A stretch of DNA of 61,626 bases from assembly GCA_003003615.1 (NCBI GenBank), contig PVWD01000006.1, positions 1 to 61,626 of the forward strand, in the 5' to 3' direction. This document shows, in pieces, positions 34,383 to 44,090 of the stretch. Positions within the stretch are counted from its first letter, which is position 1. Every line of letters begins with the position of its first letter. A program made the translations under genes and the position numbers. The stretch is from a filamentous cyanobacterium CCP2 (GTDB taxonomy: Bacteria; Cyanobacteriota; Cyanobacteriia; Elainellales; Elainellaceae). The notes under the pieces were generated by a model that saw nothing but the letters and a program-made list of their open reading frames with translations, was not told the DNA's origin and ran no database searches.

Positions 34383-37113
34383 GTCCCCACTCGCTGGGGA
34401 AACTAATTGAATGGAAACGTTGCCCGTGCTGCTCGCAAGCTGCGCCTTGTCGGGTCCCCACTCGCTGGGGAAACTAATTGAATGGAAACCTGATTGATGC
34501 CTACAAGGCAGAGGTATCCTCTGCCCGTCCCCACTCGCTGGGGAAACTAATTGAATGGAAACGATTTTGGTGGAGCACTGGGGGGTGATCCGGCAGCAGG
34601 GGGAGTCCCCACTCGCTGGGGAAACTAATTGAATGGAAACCGATCCGGTGACGACGACGAGCGGCGAAGAACAGCAACTGTCCCCACTCGCTGGGGAAAC
34701 TAATTGAATGGAAACATTGCGGGGGGAGGTTAATACTTCCTTGGAGTACCGCAATAGTCCCCACTCGCTGGGGAAACTAATTGAATGGAAACAACCCATG
34801 ATCACGTCCTCGATCGCCGCCGGATCGGTCCCCACTCGCTGGGGAAACTAATTGAATGGAAACATGGCCGAGATCAGGCGGCCGTAATCGGCCTGTTTCT
34901 CGTCCCCACTCGCTGGGGAAACTAATTGAATGGAAACGACGGCAGCGATCTCGGGCACGGCTTCGGTGATGGGTCCCCACTCGCTGGGGAAACTAATTGA
35001 ATGGAAACACGGCGTGTGCCGAAATCCGTTCAATCCGCGCGAAGGTCCCCACTCGCTGGGGAAACTAATTGAATGGAAACCTACCTTGAGTCTGGTAGAT
35101 CTCAATAGCTCCTTCCCACTTCCACTGTCCCCACTCGCTGGGGAAACTAATTGAATGGAAACGGTCAGCAGCAGCCCGACGCCGCCGGCCGCCGCGTGCA
35201 CGTCCCCACTCGCTGGGGAAACTAATTGAATGGAAACGGAGGAGGCCCGGACGCTTCTGGCCGGCGAAGAGGTGTCCCCACTCGCTGGGGAAACTAATTG
35301 AATGGAAACCTCTCAGCCGTCCCCAGATAATGCTGTGCCTGGGCGTGTCCCCACTCGCTGGGGAAACTAATTGAATGGAAACTGCTTGACTAATGGCACT
35401 TCCGGTGCCCACAGATTGACGTCCCCACTCGCTGGGGAAACTAATTGAATGGAAACACGCCAGAGTTGTGGGCGTTCCTCAACGACACGCTGGTCCCCAC
35501 TCGCTGGGGAAACTAATTGAATGGAAACCATGAGAAGTCGCGGATTTTCACGAAGGAATGTGTAAGGGTCGGTCCCCACTCGCTGGGGAAACTAATTGAA
35601 TGGAAACCGTCCTTGTTCTCGTCGTAATAGCCGAAGCCGGAGTCCATGTCCCCACTCGCTGGGGAAACTAATTGAATGGAAACACATGTTCTAAGGTGTC
35701 ACAGAGGTTAGCTAGAATGGTCCCCACTCGCTGGGGAAACTAATTGAATGGAAACCGAACGGTCGCAGGATTGATGACATCTGGAATGAGTTCGACCGGT
35801 CCCCACTCGCTGGGGAAACTAATTGAATGGAAACGTGTTCGGAGGTAAGTTATCCCTCCCGTCGCCCTCAAGGTGTCCCCACTCGCTGGGGAAACTAATT
35901 GAATGGAAACGCGATCGGAGATCCCAGCCCCTGACGGCAGCAGGCTGGTCCCCACTCGCTGGGGAAACTAATTGAATGGAAACTCAGCCTCTGGCAGCGC
36001 GACCCCTGCGGCTACAAGGTTCTCGTCCCCACTCGCTGGGGAAACTAATTGAATGGAAACTGGCATCCCAGCCGATGGGTATTAGGGCGACGAGTGAATC
36101 CGGTCCCCACTCGCTGGGGAAACTAATTGAATGGAAACTAGCGGGCCCCGAGCGCCTTGGCGATCTCGCGGAAGGCGGGGTCCCCACTCGCTGGGGAAAC
36201 TAATTGAATGGAAACGGACTTACCACCGGATCAAACCTTACCAAATTTCGTTAAAGTGGTCCCCACTCGCTGGGGAAACTAATTGAATGGAAACATGTCG
36301 TGCTCAACTCTCTCCAATTGCGGTTCATGAGGTCCCCACTCGCTGGGGAAACTAATTGAATGGAAACGCACAGAAATTGAACTGCCCGGTTCAGAACCAC
36401 CCGCGTCCCCACTCGCTGGGGAAACTAATTGAATGGAAACCATATTCGGTTTCGGTTTAAAGTTCGGTAAGAACCTCCAGTCCCCACTCGCTGGGGAAAC
36501 TAATTGAATGGAAACCTGATGAGACTCCAATCGCAGCGATCGGTAGTCCCCACTCGCTGGGGAAACTAATTGAATGGAAACCTAACTTGAAGAACGTTTG
36601 CGCTTGAGCAAATTTTGTTTTGCCGGTCCCCACTCGCTGGGGAAACTAATTGAATGGAAACGCGATATTTGTCTGCGATCAGACTGGATGTAAAAATCCG
36701 TCCCCACTCGCTGGGGAAACTAATTGAATGGAAACCCTACGCCCCCTCTGTTGCCAATAAGCCGATCGCAATATTCGGTCCCCACTCGCTGGGAAACTAA
36801 TTGATTGGAAACTGGTCAAAGGCGATCCACCAAGTTTGCCCGTTTCTGGTAGTCCCCACTCGCTGGGGAAACTAATTGATTGGAAACTTTAGATTTCTCA
36901 AGTCTTCCATCGCTTCCTCGGCTTCCGAGTCCCCACTCGCTGGGGAAACTAATTGATTGGAAACCAACAACCCGGAAACCCACAAGGAGTGGGCTGACAA
37001 GTCCCCACTCGCTGGGGAAACTAATTGATTGGAAACGAACCTCGGTTGGCATCACCGATCGTCTGTGATGTAAGTGTGTCCCCACTCGCTGGGGAAACTA
37101 ATTGATTGGAAAC
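34383..37113 (+). CRISPR. type III-B CRISPR array, 37 repeats
   Basis: Thirty-seven 36-bp repeats starting GTCCCCACTCGCTGGGGAAA and ending ATTGAATGGAAAC, separated by 36 spacers of about 34-45 bp. The repeat holds a GTCCCCA..TGGGGA hairpin and ends ATGGAAAC, a typical type III 5' tag. Repeats 33-37 (from 36778) read ATTGATTGG instead of ATTGAATGG, and repeat 33 lacks one G (35 bp). A clearly degenerate 38th repeat begins at 37153 (GTCCCCGCTTGCTG). Long reading frames on either strand inside the array are artefacts of the repeats. Confidence 0.97.
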
Positions 37114-37299
37114 TGCAATCCCCTCATCGTCCAGATCCACATTCATTAAATGGTCCCCGCTTGCTGCCCATGCGTCTTGAGCAGGTAATAGAGTTTTAGA
37201 ACGTTCTCTCCTTCCAACGCTCCTGTTCACAGCAGGTGTTCAATTTGCTGTGTGAATTTCTACATGGTCATTGCGTTGTTACCCGCTAGCACTGTTTTC

Positions 37300-37824
37300 C
37301 TACGCCACCTGCTCTAACGCTACTTCCAACCGCTTGACAAACCGAGAGGGACGATCGCAGGTCATCACCAACCGATCGATCGCCCTGGTCATTGCCACAT
37401 ACAACAGCCGCGCATCTTCCTGGATGGGAACATGGGGATGAGGCATCAAACCAACCCCAGCAACAAACACCACAGGAAACTCTAATCCCTTACTCGAATG
37501 CATCGTCACCAGCTTGATGCTGTCTTCGGCAGGGTGATAGTTGCGGCTCTCATTGGTTTCATTAATCCATTCCACCGGAAGCTGGGCGGCTTTGAGTTGC
37601 TTGGCAATCTGTTCTCCAATGCCCCTATCCCGGTAGACGATCGCCATGTCCTTCCAGGCGGTTCTCTGCTCATGGAATTGCTGCACTCGTTCGATCAGGT
37701 ATTCCATTTCATGGCGAGAGCTGAGTAAGCGAATCAGTTCCGGTTTGGCTCCCCGTCGTCCAGCACTTTCGGGCTGCACTAACACGGGTGCATCCTCTTC
37801 TGTCTCGGCGATAGCAGCAAACAC
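37300..37824 (-). pseudogene. UvrD-like helicase C-terminal fragment
   Basis: 174 residues of the C-terminal superfamily-1 helicase (UvrD_C) domain: HEMEYLIERVQQFH, DMAIVYRDRGIGEQIAKQL, the VTMHSSKGLEFPVVFVAGV motif V and LLYVAMTRAIDRLVM motif VI. The N-terminal domain with Walker A and motif II is missing; the frame meets transposase sequence near 37840 on the other strand. It ends 187 bp beyond the last CRISPR repeat. This is a gene broken by insertion or deletion. Confidence 0.85.
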
Positions 37825-37844
37825 CTCCTGTCCGAAGCGCGGGG

Positions 37845-38087
37845 TTCACTTCAAACACCTCTTTTGTATCGTCAACTGCAAGACCAATTGCGTCAATGGG
37901 TACGCCCGAAAGACCAACGCCATCTCCAAGGTTTTGGTGAGATTGTGGCTGCAATTCTGCAATTGAAGAGTGCCTGCTTCGGGGAGTGGATCAGCTATCT
38001 GAGTCACCGAAGTTGCCAGGCTCGTGCCCATATGGAACAGTGGAGTGATTTCCTGCTTGTTATGTCGCTTCAACAACAGATGGTGCC
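37845..38087 (+). pseudogene. transposase N-terminal fragment (IS4-like)
   Basis: About 65 residues on the plus strand (LYRQLQDQLRQWVRPKDQRH, FGEIVAAILQLKSACFGEWI, SHRSCQARAHMEQ) resemble the N-terminal region of cyanobacterial IS4-type transposases. The rest of the transposase and both IS ends are missing. It abuts the helicase fragment, so a transposon insertion followed by deletion probably broke the helicase gene. Confidence 0.6.
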
Positions 38088-39782
38088 TTACTCAAACACA
38101 AGGTAAGAATCAATGAACTCCTGAGCCAATATCCTTGCCACTTCGCTGCTCTCCAATTCAGTTTGTTGTATCTGTGCATTGAAGAGAGCGTTCAATTGGC
38201 GGGGCGCAAGTGTTTTTCCAGTGATTCCATAGGATGTCTCTCTGACAATTTTGGTTAACTCGGTAGTTCTTTTGTATCTCTCCCCATTCTTGCGCGTAAA
38301 CAAATAGGGATGCTGAGGCTCAAACGCTTGTCTTAACCCGTTGACTTCATAGTGGTCGCCTTTCGGGTCAACGTAAACATATTCAATGAGCCACTCTTGC
38401 AGATATTGATAAAAGCATCGTCCATCGGGATACTCGAAATTGGGAATCTTGAGCGGGGATTCAGACTTAGCGTCTTGCCAAACGCTCATGTACCAGGACT
38501 TGCCATTCTGATAAAGGTAGCCACTCCAATCTGCTTGGGGAATGGCATTATCTTGTTTGATGATCAGGTTTCTATAAACCTGCGGTCTGTTCGGTGGAAT
38601 ATAACTCATTAAGGCAAACAACAGAAACTTCTGATAGCTTTGAGCAACCGCAGTGAGTGGGCGAAGATGTCCGTACTGAATCGGTTGTTTGCGGGTTTGG
38701 TTTTTTAATAATGCTCGCGGTAAACACTCTGACCTTAAGTGTTCCACGATCGCCAAGACCTCTTTCCACTCCGTCACCCGATCTTTTGCATTGGCTGAAA
38801 CTCGTTGTTCTGATTGTTGCAGACTCAGGCTGTATTGCTGCCTTTTGAGCTTCTTCAACGCCTGGATAAGCGCAACAGATTGGTTTTGGCTCACTTCATG
38901 CCGATAGATAAACCGAGCAACATTGAGGAGAACTGCCAAGACCCCAAGCTCATAGTGCTTGTTGGTGCTGCCCCTGCCTCCCTCTGCTAAAGGGGTTTGT
39001 AGCCAGGTGATGTAATCGCTGACCAACGCGATCCCCTGTTGTGCCGCCGCCTCAGCATCGGGTGAACCTGATTCAGCGTAAGGAGCAATACAATTCAGGC
39101 TTAGATCGTCGTTGTTGACCCCACCAAATCGATACAACCAACCGAGAACCTGATGGATGGTCGCTAACTCCTGATCAACGGTAATAGATTTCACAGGCTT
39201 AAAGGCTGGCAAATCGGGAGCCAGTCTAAATTGCCTGTACGCATTAAGCTCTTGTTGCAGTTTAAGGTTGATCACATCGCCCTTCACCACCCCCAAAGCG
39301 TACTGGTAGGGCATATCGTAGGCTTGTAAGTCCCTCTTATTTTTTCGGATCTCTTCCGCCGATCGCTTAGGTGGTTTGAGAGGCTGAACCAGTTTGGGTT
39401 CTCCCCCAACAGCCGCCTTAAACCAATCCTGCTCCTGGCACCAGAGCAGGAAGCGATTTAGGGCAGCGCGATAGGTGCGTTGGAGCCGATCTGGAACCTG
39501 GTTTGCCTGAAAGACGTGGTCTTGCGCGACCAAACCAAATTGCAGTTGTTTAAGCTCGATTTGTTTCATAAAGTCTAACGCCTGCTCATTTTCCTGGCGC
39601 GTTAGATTGGTTTTTGAAAACGGAGGCAATCCCCAGTGGGGAAGCAGATAACGGATAATGGCGGTTTTAGTCCGAGCGATCGTCATATAAGCTTGCCGCT
39701 CAGACTGCCGGGTTTGAACGTCAACGACATAGCAGTTCCAAGCATCAAACAAGGACTTCGGACTTGTCTTTATAGGTTCCAT
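38088..39782 (-). CDS. divergent tyrosine-recombinase-like protein
   Basis: 564 residues from the ATG at 39782 (the frame begins at a GTG further up). An N-terminal helical region (SPKSLFDAWNCYVVDVQTRQ) is followed by a core-binding-like segment (YRAALNRFLLWCQEQDWF). The catalytic region is divergent: FALMSYIPPNRPQVYRNL may hold the first Arg, TLAPRQLNALF the second, and FIDSYLVFE a C-terminal Tyr, but the usual H-x-L-R-H-T box is not recognisable. It is best described as recombinase-like with uncertain activity. It is divergent from the V-K locus, with about 330 bp to the small gene. Other identities are possible. Confidence 0.5.
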   Translation of the reverse strand: MEPIKTSPKSLFDAWNCYVVDVQTRQSERQAYMTIARTKTAIIRYLLPHWGLPPFSKTNLTRQENEQALDFMKQIELKQLQFGLVAQDHVFQANQVPDRLQRTYRAALNRFLLWCQEQDWFKAAVGGEPKLVQPLKPPKRSAEEIRKNKRDLQAYDMPYQYALGVVKGDVINLKLQQELNAYRQFRLAPDLPAFKPVKSITVDQELATIHQVLGWLYRFGGVNNDDLSLNCIAPYAESGSPDAEAAAQQGIALVSDYITWLQTPLAEGGRGSTNKHYELGVLAVLLNVARFIYRHEVSQNQSVALIQALKKLKRQQYSLSLQQSEQRVSANAKDRVTEWKEVLAIVEHLRSECLPRALLKNQTRKQPIQYGHLRPLTAVAQSYQKFLLFALMSYIPPNRPQVYRNLIIKQDNAIPQADWSGYLYQNGKSWYMSVWQDAKSESPLKIPNFEYPDGRCFYQYLQEWLIEYVYVDPKGDHYEVNGLRQAFEPQHPYLFTRKNGERYKRTTELTKIVRETSYGITGKTLAPRQLNALFNAQIQQTELESSEVARILAQEFIDSYLVFE

Positions 39783-40109
39783 GAGTCCCAGGAGAAATTT
39801 CTCTCCCTGATTTTTTTGCACTCAAAGCCAGCTTCGAGACAAGGTGTTGCAAACAGCCTCAAAGCTCTGTATAGTTATTGCTAGATTCTTATTTAATAAA
39901 ACTTGCCGATCGGTACATCCCTGGTTGCCTACCTCCATTGAGTTTGGGTTAACGTTTACCTACTCCAAATTTTGACTGAATTTGCCGTTTCCATCCAGTC
40001 TCGTCAGCATCGGTTCAATATTCAATCCGGTGATTCAGGCAGTTGGGGGAATTTGGCACCCGTATTAACATTGCCAAAAATTCTTTCAATCCAGTTCAAG
40101 GATAATGAG

Positions 40110-40373
40110 ATGGCGGACTTTACAACACCTTCGGCACGGATTGATGCTGCAGTTTGCAATCTTTTAGCAAGAATCGACAACTTCGCTGACTCGGACTTTG
40201 AAACGGAAGCAGTGGGGTTAAAAGAAGACGAGCTCGAATTAATTGTTGTTAGACTAATTGAAGAAATTAGTGACAACTTGACTGGAAAACTATTGGGATT
40301 TTATTTGCAAATAATACGGCAGGTAGAAGAGGGAGACAAGACTTGGCTCAACTCTCCAGAAGATGCTTTTTAA
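40110..40373 (+). CDS. small hypothetical protein upstream of cas12k
   Basis: 87 residues from the ATG at 40110, preceded by AAGGATAATGAG; the frame continues upstream to 39972 but without a ribosome site. The sequence is acidic and helical (ARIDAAVCNLLARIDNFADS, DELELIVVRLIEEISDN, KLLGFYLQIIRQVEEGDKTW). Unlike most V-K loci this is not a recognisable MerR or Arc-type CvkR regulator. It ends 115 bp before cas12k and could be transcribed with it. Function unknown. Confidence 0.5.
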   Translation: MADFTTPSARIDAAVCNLLARIDNFADSDFETEAVGLKEDELELIVVRLIEEISDNLTGKLLGFYLQIIRQVEEGDKTWLNSPEDAF

Positions 40374-40488
40374 AAATAAATTTTGATAGGAAAACTTCGA
40401 TCTTTCTGTGGCTGAATGAGCGGAGTTTTAACGTTTTAACGAAGAACTGAAGGATTAGAGCAAAGAAATTAAATTAGGAGAACTAATC

Positions 40489-42930
40489 ATGAATGAATTG
40501 GAGGAGGGCGCTGGCTTTAATGAAACAGTCTTGTGTAAGCTTGGTGCTGACGAGAAGGTTCGGCAGGACTTCTGGCAGTGGAGCATTAAGCACACTTTAC
40601 TGGTCAATGAGCTGCTAATTCAGGTAAGCCAGCACAAAGATTTTGAGCAATGGAAAAACAGTGGGACGATAACCAAAAAGGCTGTTGTAGAGCTTGGTAA
40701 ACCATTTAAAGATCCAGAACGGGAGCAATTTATAGAGCTACCTTATCGGTTTCATACCTCAGCGACTCTATTGGTTTTCTATATCTACCAATCTTGGCTT
40801 AAATTGCACCAGAAACACTCCTACAAGCTTCAGGGGAAGAAGAAGTGGTTGGCGGTGTTGGATAACGATTTAGAGGTGGCAAAGCATACTGATTTCAGCC
40901 CTCAGATGATTCAAACTCAGGCATCTGAAATTCTGTCTCAAGCTTCCGCACAACATGAGAAATCTCAGCAGAAGCGAAAAAAGAAGTCCTCAAAAAAGTC
41001 AGGCGAGACATCAAAAAGCCATCTTGCGATCATGACAATCCTGTTCGACAGGCACGAGCAGTCGCAAGATCTTCTAGAACGCCGTGCGATCGCGCACTTA
41101 TTGAAGAATGGTTGCCAGGTTAACGATGCAGAAGAAGATCTAGAGGCATTGAAACTGCGCCTTGAGAAAAAGCGTATTCAAATCGCACGGCTCGAAAAGC
41201 AATTAGAGCGCCGACTGCCGGATGGTCGCGATCCAACAGGTGAACGGTTTGCCAGCAACCTTGCTCAGGCAATCGCCTTTGCCGACCATTTAACCTTTGT
41301 GCCTGCAAAGTTTTGGATAAACTGGTATCAAGTATTGCAGCGAAATCCAAACGATGAGTCGGATCTAGTCATTCCTTTTTTAGGCTATGTCTATCATCAG
41401 CAGGCGGGTGATGCTGGATTTGATGCATGGGAACAAGGAGATTCTGAGCGGGCAGCACTTGTCTCAACCCTTTACGAAACTTTGCCTTATCCTATTCTTT
41501 TCGGTAGTGCTGGTGACGTGTACTGGTCATTAAAACAGGTTGACCCAAATCCAGGGACGACTCGACAGAAACAGCAGTCGCATCGGACTCCAAAACGTCG
41601 TAGAAAACCCAAACATAAACAAAAGGTACAGGAGCGGCTTTGCGTGCGCTTTAAGGGAGAAGAATTAAAAAATCATCACTTTGGGGTCTATTGCGATCGT
41701 CGTCAGTTGCCTGTGTTTAAGCAATTTCTAACTGATCGGGAGGTGCAGAAGCAACGGAAGGACACCGAAAAGTTTATGGGCGGAATTTTTACCCTTCGCT
41801 CTGCACGTCTCGTCTGGAAGGAGGACACAGAGCGATTACAAAGGAAACGTGCCTCTACCACTTCGTTGCTTTGGCTCAAGTTTCTCTTTGCGATGCAGCG
41901 AGAGGAAACGGTCACGGATAAGGAACTGGATTCGTGGATCATCAGCTTCTTGTGTATCAATACCATTTTTCCCTGGCAATCTCACCGTCTCTATCTTCAC
42001 TGCACGATCGATTCTCGGTTGTTAACCGCTGAGGGAACAAAAGAGGTAATCGCACAAAAGACGGCTGCCACCCAGCAATATCTTGAGCAATTCAAGCCGG
42101 AAACTGCAACACCCAAACCGCAAGCAGTAGAACGAGTAGAGGAAGAGCGACAAACACCGCAAGCTAGGGGAGGAACAACGGTTAAAAAGAAAGAAACCAC
42201 CCTGGCTCGCTCTAAAAATCCTCCTCCTGCTCGTCCCAGTCGTCTGCTGTATAAAGGGCGAAGCGATATTGCAGCAGTTGTGGTTGTCAGCAGGTTTGCC
42301 ATTGTTGCCGTTGCCATAGTCAACACGCAAACCCAGGAGATACTTGAGTTTCAGAAGATAAAAGATTTATTGACCGAACACCGTTCTGATGTCCTTGAGG
42401 AGCGCCTTAAGAAACATCAAGGCATGCTCAAAGGCGGACGAAGCCTTGAACAACTTCAATTGCAGCAGTATCGATTGGTGAAACGATGGCGCAAACATCG
42501 CAAGAAAAACTTGACCCAACGCCAGGAGGAGCAGAAACGTGGATTATACAAGCGCAGTAATCAGGAGTCCAACCTGGCACAGTATCTCAATCGTTTGTTG
42601 GCTAAGAGGATTGTGCAACTGTGCCAGACCTATCAAGTAGGGATGATCGTTTTACCTGAATTAGGAAATATCGGGGAAAACTTTGAATGCGAGATTCAGG
42701 CAAAAGCCAGGCAGAAGTTTCCAGGTGACAATGTCCAACTTCAAAAACAATATCTCAAGGAGCTAAGAATGCGTATGCATCGTTGGAATTACAAGAATCT
42801 TCTTCACGCGATTCGCCAGTATGCGACTCCTGCCAGAATTCCAGTGACAACTCGGTGGCAACCCAAAGAAGGTGCCTTGCGAGACAAGGCGGCAGTGATG
42901 GCGAGAGCGGTGCCCCCTGGAGTCCCGTGA
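40489..42930 (+). CDS. cas12k: Cas12k (type V-K), unusually long, orphan
   Basis: RNA-guided target-binding protein of V-K CRISPR transposons. It aligns from the start with Cas12k (ELLIQVSQHKDFEQWK, IELPYRFHTSATLLVFYIYQSW, LLKNGCQVNDAEEDLE, RRLPDGRDPTGERF, YCDRRQLPVFKQFL, FTLRSARLVWKE, RLLTAEGTKEV, RPSRLLYKGRSDI, MIVLPELGNIGE, RMHRWNYKNLL, RDKA at 798-801). RuvC-I lacks the Asp (AAVVVVSRFAIVAVAIV), as normal for this nuclease-dead family. Length 813 aa against 639 for ShCas12k. Extra segments lie about residues 255-330, a basic stretch (RTPKRRRKPKHKQK) near 365, and about 60 residues after FTLRSARLVWKE. The C-terminus ends soon after RDKAAVMARA. TAGGAGA precedes the ATG. tnsB, tnsC and tniQ are absent nearby. 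Confidence 0.9.
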   Translation: MNELEEGAGFNETVLCKLGADEKVRQDFWQWSIKHTLLVNELLIQVSQHKDFEQWKNSGTITKKAVVELGKPFKDPEREQFIELPYRFHTSATLLVFYIYQSWLKLHQKHSYKLQGKKKWLAVLDNDLEVAKHTDFSPQMIQTQASEILSQASAQHEKSQQKRKKKSSKKSGETSKSHLAIMTILFDRHEQSQDLLERRAIAHLLKNGCQVNDAEEDLEALKLRLEKKRIQIARLEKQLERRLPDGRDPTGERFASNLAQAIAFADHLTFVPAKFWINWYQVLQRNPNDESDLVIPFLGYVYHQQAGDAGFDAWEQGDSERAALVSTLYETLPYPILFGSAGDVYWSLKQVDPNPGTTRQKQQSHRTPKRRRKPKHKQKVQERLCVRFKGEELKNHHFGVYCDRRQLPVFKQFLTDREVQKQRKDTEKFMGGIFTLRSARLVWKEDTERLQRKRASTTSLLWLKFLFAMQREETVTDKELDSWIISFLCINTIFPWQSHRLYLHCTIDSRLLTAEGTKEVIAQKTAATQQYLEQFKPETATPKPQAVERVEEERQTPQARGGTTVKKKETTLARSKNPPPARPSRLLYKGRSDIAAVVVVSRFAIVAVAIVNTQTQEILEFQKIKDLLTEHRSDVLEERLKKHQGMLKGGRSLEQLQLQQYRLVKRWRKHRKKNLTQRQEEQKRGLYKRSNQESNLAQYLNRLLAKRIVQLCQTYQVGMIVLPELGNIGENFECEIQAKARQKFPGDNVQLQKQYLKELRMRMHRWNYKNLLHAIRQYATPARIPVTTRWQPKEGALRDKAAVMARAVPPGVP

Positions 42931-43049
42931 CATAACAGAGTCTTTGAAGCTTAACGATTTAGTTTTATCAAGTTTTGACGCGCTGCTATAGCAGCTAGAT
43001 GGGTCAGTTTCACTGCTTTCCGTCCCAGGTAGTTGTCCGCTTCCGTCGA

Positions 43050-43265
43050 GTCGTGTGATGTAGGTTTCCTGCTTGATTCAGGAAACAACACGAACAAGAC
43101 ACGAGGTGAATTGCGTCAGCATCTCAGGAAGCAGTTTTTAGGAATAGACAGGCTCTATTTCTAAGGATACAGAGATACGTGTGATGCCGACAACTGCATT
43201 GTGTTGTTGCAGTCGGTGGATAGCTACCATACGCCCCAAGCATGGGTTGAGCCTACCCCTTTTCT
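43050..43265 (+). ncRNA. candidate V-K tracrRNA
   Basis: Located between cas12k and the array, as in other V-K loci. Near the 3' end there is a long hairpin (CCGAC...GTCGG, 43187-43216), a GGATAGCTACC segment, a small CCCAAGCATGGG hairpin and then the anti-repeat AGCCTACCC (43250-43258) before a T run. The same order (hairpin, GGCTACT-like segment, CCCC hairpin, ACCC anti-repeat) is found at the 3' end of the ShCAST tracrRNA. The 5' boundary is a guess based on the ~215-nt length of known examples. Confidence 0.65.
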
Positions 43266-43458
43266 TCAATCTGGCAAACCGCAGCAAGGTCAACTTTGCT
43301 GGGAGGTTGGTCAAAGATTGAACCCCTTGCCACTCAAGGTTTTCTGCATTAGCAATTCAGATGAGTTCGGATGCTAGCTGATTGCTACTAAGGAAATTTA
43401 TTAGGATTGCCAATACCGTTCTACGGAACCAGGGCAGGCAAGGCTTTCAAGTCCGGGA

Positions 43459-43728
43459 GTTGCAATCGCCCTCCCGCTAGTGGGTGGGTTGAAAGGGCAT
43501 CATTTATATAAAGTCGCTGGCTGTTAGCCCTTTGTTGCAATCGCCCTCCCGCTAGTGGGTGGGTTGAAAGAACGTCAATTGGTGTTCATACTGAAACTGG
43601 TTCAGGTTGCAATCGCCCTCCCGCTAGTGGGTGGGTTGAAAGCGTGCTACTCCAAAACTGCAAGACTTGAAAAACGATCGGTTCAATACTGATCTCCGGG
43701 TAGGTTGAAAGAGGCAGAAGTCTGCAAA
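43459..43728 (+). CRISPR. type V-K array with truncated homing repeat-spacer
   Basis: Three 37-bp repeats at 43459-43495, 43534-43570 and 43606-43642, starting GTTGCAATCGCCCTCCCGCT and ending GTGGGTTGAAAG, the V-K repeat 3' end. The spacers are 38 and 35 bp. A third 38-bp spacer leads to a shortened, diverged repeat at 43681-43711 (ending GGGTAGGTTGAAAG), directly followed by AGGCAGAAGTCTGCAAA (43712-43728). This matches the adjacent tRNA-Cys gene with one mismatch, which is the hallmark of the short homing spacers of V-K CASTs. Confidence 0.9.
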
Positions 43729-44090
43729 TTTTCCTCAAAAGTTTGTCGATCGGTTCAGTGCAGCCGTACTACCTACGGTAAGCGTTATGGGCTGACTTGA
43801 GATGGCGTACTACTAAAAATTGCAGAGTGTGGGTGGGATGTTGGGCATCCTACCCACTTTTAGTTTTTGGGCATCCGGTGACGGCTGCCAATGCTTGTGC
43901 TACTGGTTTGCGAATCGCGTCATTTCCTGGGTCCGATAAGTAGTCATCGTGTATGCATGTTACAGAAAGGGGATTGCGTCTCTCCTATTTCTTATTCAGC
44001 ACAGCAAATGCGACGGCAGCGCAAAATAGCGTGACGGCTGACAAATGTAGTCTGCTCAGTTATGACCTCTGTGTGCTCGGCAATGTACAA
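43729..44090. other. spacer region between homing unit and transposon end
   Basis: Contains the terminator-like hairpin at 43829-43868 and otherwise no gene. A short plus-strand frame at 43953-44204 is partly made of the 20-bp repeats and is not protein-like. Confidence 0.5.
43829..43868 (+). terminator. Rho-independent terminator after the V-K array
   Basis: A 12-bp stem GTGGGTGGGATG / CATCCTACCCAC with one G-T wobble and a TTGGG loop, followed by TTTTAGTTTTT. It lies 100 bp after the homing spacer and probably ends the pre-crRNA transcript. Confidence 0.75.

Noticed and set aside
34371-37230. Long minus- and plus-strand reading frames across the III-B array (repeating VSIQLVSPASGD / FHSISFPSEWG units)
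   Set aside because: They arise only because the 36-bp repeat is a multiple of three and are not genes.
39972-40109. Upstream extension of the small gene before cas12k
   Set aside because: The ribosome site AAGGAT precedes the ATG at 40110; the extended part has no start signal.
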